From Aminipila butyrica (GTDB lineage Bacteria > Bacillota > Clostridia > Peptostreptococcales > Anaerovoracaceae): a DNA stretch of 64,000 bases. The DNA lies in NCBI RefSeq assembly GCF_010669305.1, contig NZ_CP048649.1, positions 2,170,001 through 2,234,000 on the forward strand, in the 5' to 3' direction. How positions within the stretch are numbered: position 1 is the first letter of the stretch; every line of letters begins with the position of its first letter. A program made the position numbers and the translations under genes. Of the stretch, positions 63,363-64,000 are shown piece after piece. The notes under the pieces are model-generated. The model was given only the letters and a program-made list of their open reading frames with translations. It was not told the origin of the DNA and made no database searches.

Positions 63363-64000
63363 CTACCTGTCTCTTAAAAATTCCTGAACATACTCTACGT
63401 CCGAAGGGGTATCGATATAGCTGGTCCCCCGCTTCTGCCGGGTCTCCCGGCCTTTTCCTGTCACCAAGACCACCGTATCCCGGTCTGCCCCAGCGATGGC
63501 CTGCCGGATAGCTTCCTTGCGGTCAGGAATGATGGCGCACTTACAATGATGTTCTTCCACGTGCTTGGCAATTTCCTGGCAGATTGTCATCAAAGGTTCT
63601 TCCCCCGCATCCTCTTCAGTGATAAAGACCTGATCGGAATAGCGCCCTGCGATATCCCCCAGTTCCCGTCTTCTGGCCAGAGCCTTTTTCCCCGGGCAGC
63701 CAAATACAATCGTAATCTTCTTATCAGGGAATTCTTTCTTCATCGAAGCAAACAGCGATTCAAAACTCATCTTGTTGTGGGCGTAATCTACAATCACATA
63801 TAAATCCTTGTTCAGGTTGGTGTATACCTCCATTCGTCCGCTAACTTGGGCTTTTTTCAGTCCTGCCCGTATATTTTTCAGCGGAATGTTCAGTGCATAG
63901 CAGATAGAAATAGCTGCCAGCGCGTTGGAAACATTAAAAATCCCCGGCATGCTCAACTTGAAAGCTTCGTCAAAGCTGTCGGATCGCACCTGAAAGGATA
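63363..64000 (-). CDS. Mur ligase family protein, MurE-like (partial)
   Basis: C-terminal two-thirds of a Mur ligase; the gene continues beyond the right edge, since the frame is open through 64000. MPGIFNVSNALAAISICYAL, VIVDYAHNKMSFESLF and VFGCPGKKALARRRELGDIAG are the ATPase/ligase signatures, and TGKGRETRQKRG is the C-terminal loop. The DAP-recognition DNPR box of classical MurE is not seen, so the amino acid added or the substrate is uncertain. It is the upstream partner of the aldehyde dehydrogenase gene. Confidence 0.85.
   Translation of the reverse strand, partial: SFQVRSDSFDEAFKLSMPGIFNVSNALAAISICYALNIPLKNIRAGLKKAQVSGRMEVYTNLNKDLYVIVDYAHNKMSFESLFASMKKEFPDKKITIVFGCPGKKALARRRELGDIAGRYSDQVFITEEDAGEEPLMTICQEIAKHVEEHHCKCAIIPDRKEAIRQAIAGADRDTVVLVTGKGRETRQKRGTSYIDTPSDVEYVQEFLRDR

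Noticed and set aside
1..64000. CRISPR arrays, insertion sequences, integrases, phage genes and rRNA
   Set aside because: I looked for spaced repeats, transposase and integrase motifs, and rRNA landmarks and saw none; only one tRNA is visible.

Overview
The window looks like chromosomal DNA of an anaerobic, spore-forming Firmicute of the class Clostridia. Supporting genes are a spore photoproduct lyase, a CotH-type spore coat kinase, a four-subunit 2-oxoacid:ferredoxin oxidoreductase, an A-type flavoprotein, an acyl-CoA dehydrogenase fused to ETF and rubredoxin domains, ferredoxin-like proteins, T-box and TPP leaders, and AGGAGG-type ribosome binding sites throughout. I cannot name the species.

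Layout. 0-12 kb: a partial splB, a nitroreductase-brnQ pair, a NagZ lipoprotein, a peroxiredoxin, an operon with a methyltransferase-MarR fusion, a saccharopine-dehydrogenase-like protein and a TipAS-type MerR regulator, then a flavodoxin-like protein and a MerR regulator divergent from an aldo/keto reductase-ferredoxin. 12-21.6 kb: a siderophore-type ABC transporter and a giant BspA-like leucine-rich-repeat protein with three SLH domains. Both have related GTTAGC-type palindromes upstream. 21.7-30.6 kb: an AT-rich accessory stretch with a MACPF/perforin-like protein, a TetR/DUF2834 operon, a YczE/YeiL-type pair, a membrane-anchored trypsin-like protease, TraX, an Lnu-type nucleotidyltransferase flanked by direct repeats, and an N-terminally truncated acetyltransferase next to tRNA-Ser(CGA).

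From tRNA-Ser rightwards the sequence becomes GC-richer and more housekeeping in character (one sampled 60-base line is about 30% GC at 26.3 kb and about 55% at 33.4 kb). It carries an M29 aminopeptidase and a T-box-controlled 2-oxoacid:ferredoxin oxidoreductase operon. It then has a DUF3343 protein, a stand-alone SIR2 protein, CotH, SfsA and a TPP-riboswitch thiamine operon (thiC-thiM-thiE-HAD-thiD). Next come a D-Ala-D-Ala carboxypeptidase, a Crp/Fnr-KdpD-KdpE operon divergent from a ferredoxin, and an Lsa-like ABC-F gene with an attenuator leader. The right end holds an Rrf2 regulator with the ACAD-ETF-rubredoxin fusion and FprA, a small Cys/Arg-rich peptide gene, two amino-acid permeases, a GlnK/GlnL-like two-component system, an aldehyde dehydrogenase and a partial Mur ligase.

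Main themes are electron transfer and oxygen defence in an anaerobe, branched-chain amino acid metabolism (BrnQ and a putative Ile T-box over a 2-oxoacid oxidoreductase), iron acquisition possibly co-regulated with a surface protein, and RNA-based control by T-box, TPP riboswitch and translational attenuation. The most unusual items are the MACPF protein, the T-box over the oxidoreductase, the shared palindromes, the ACAD fusion next to FprA, and the MT-MarR fusion.
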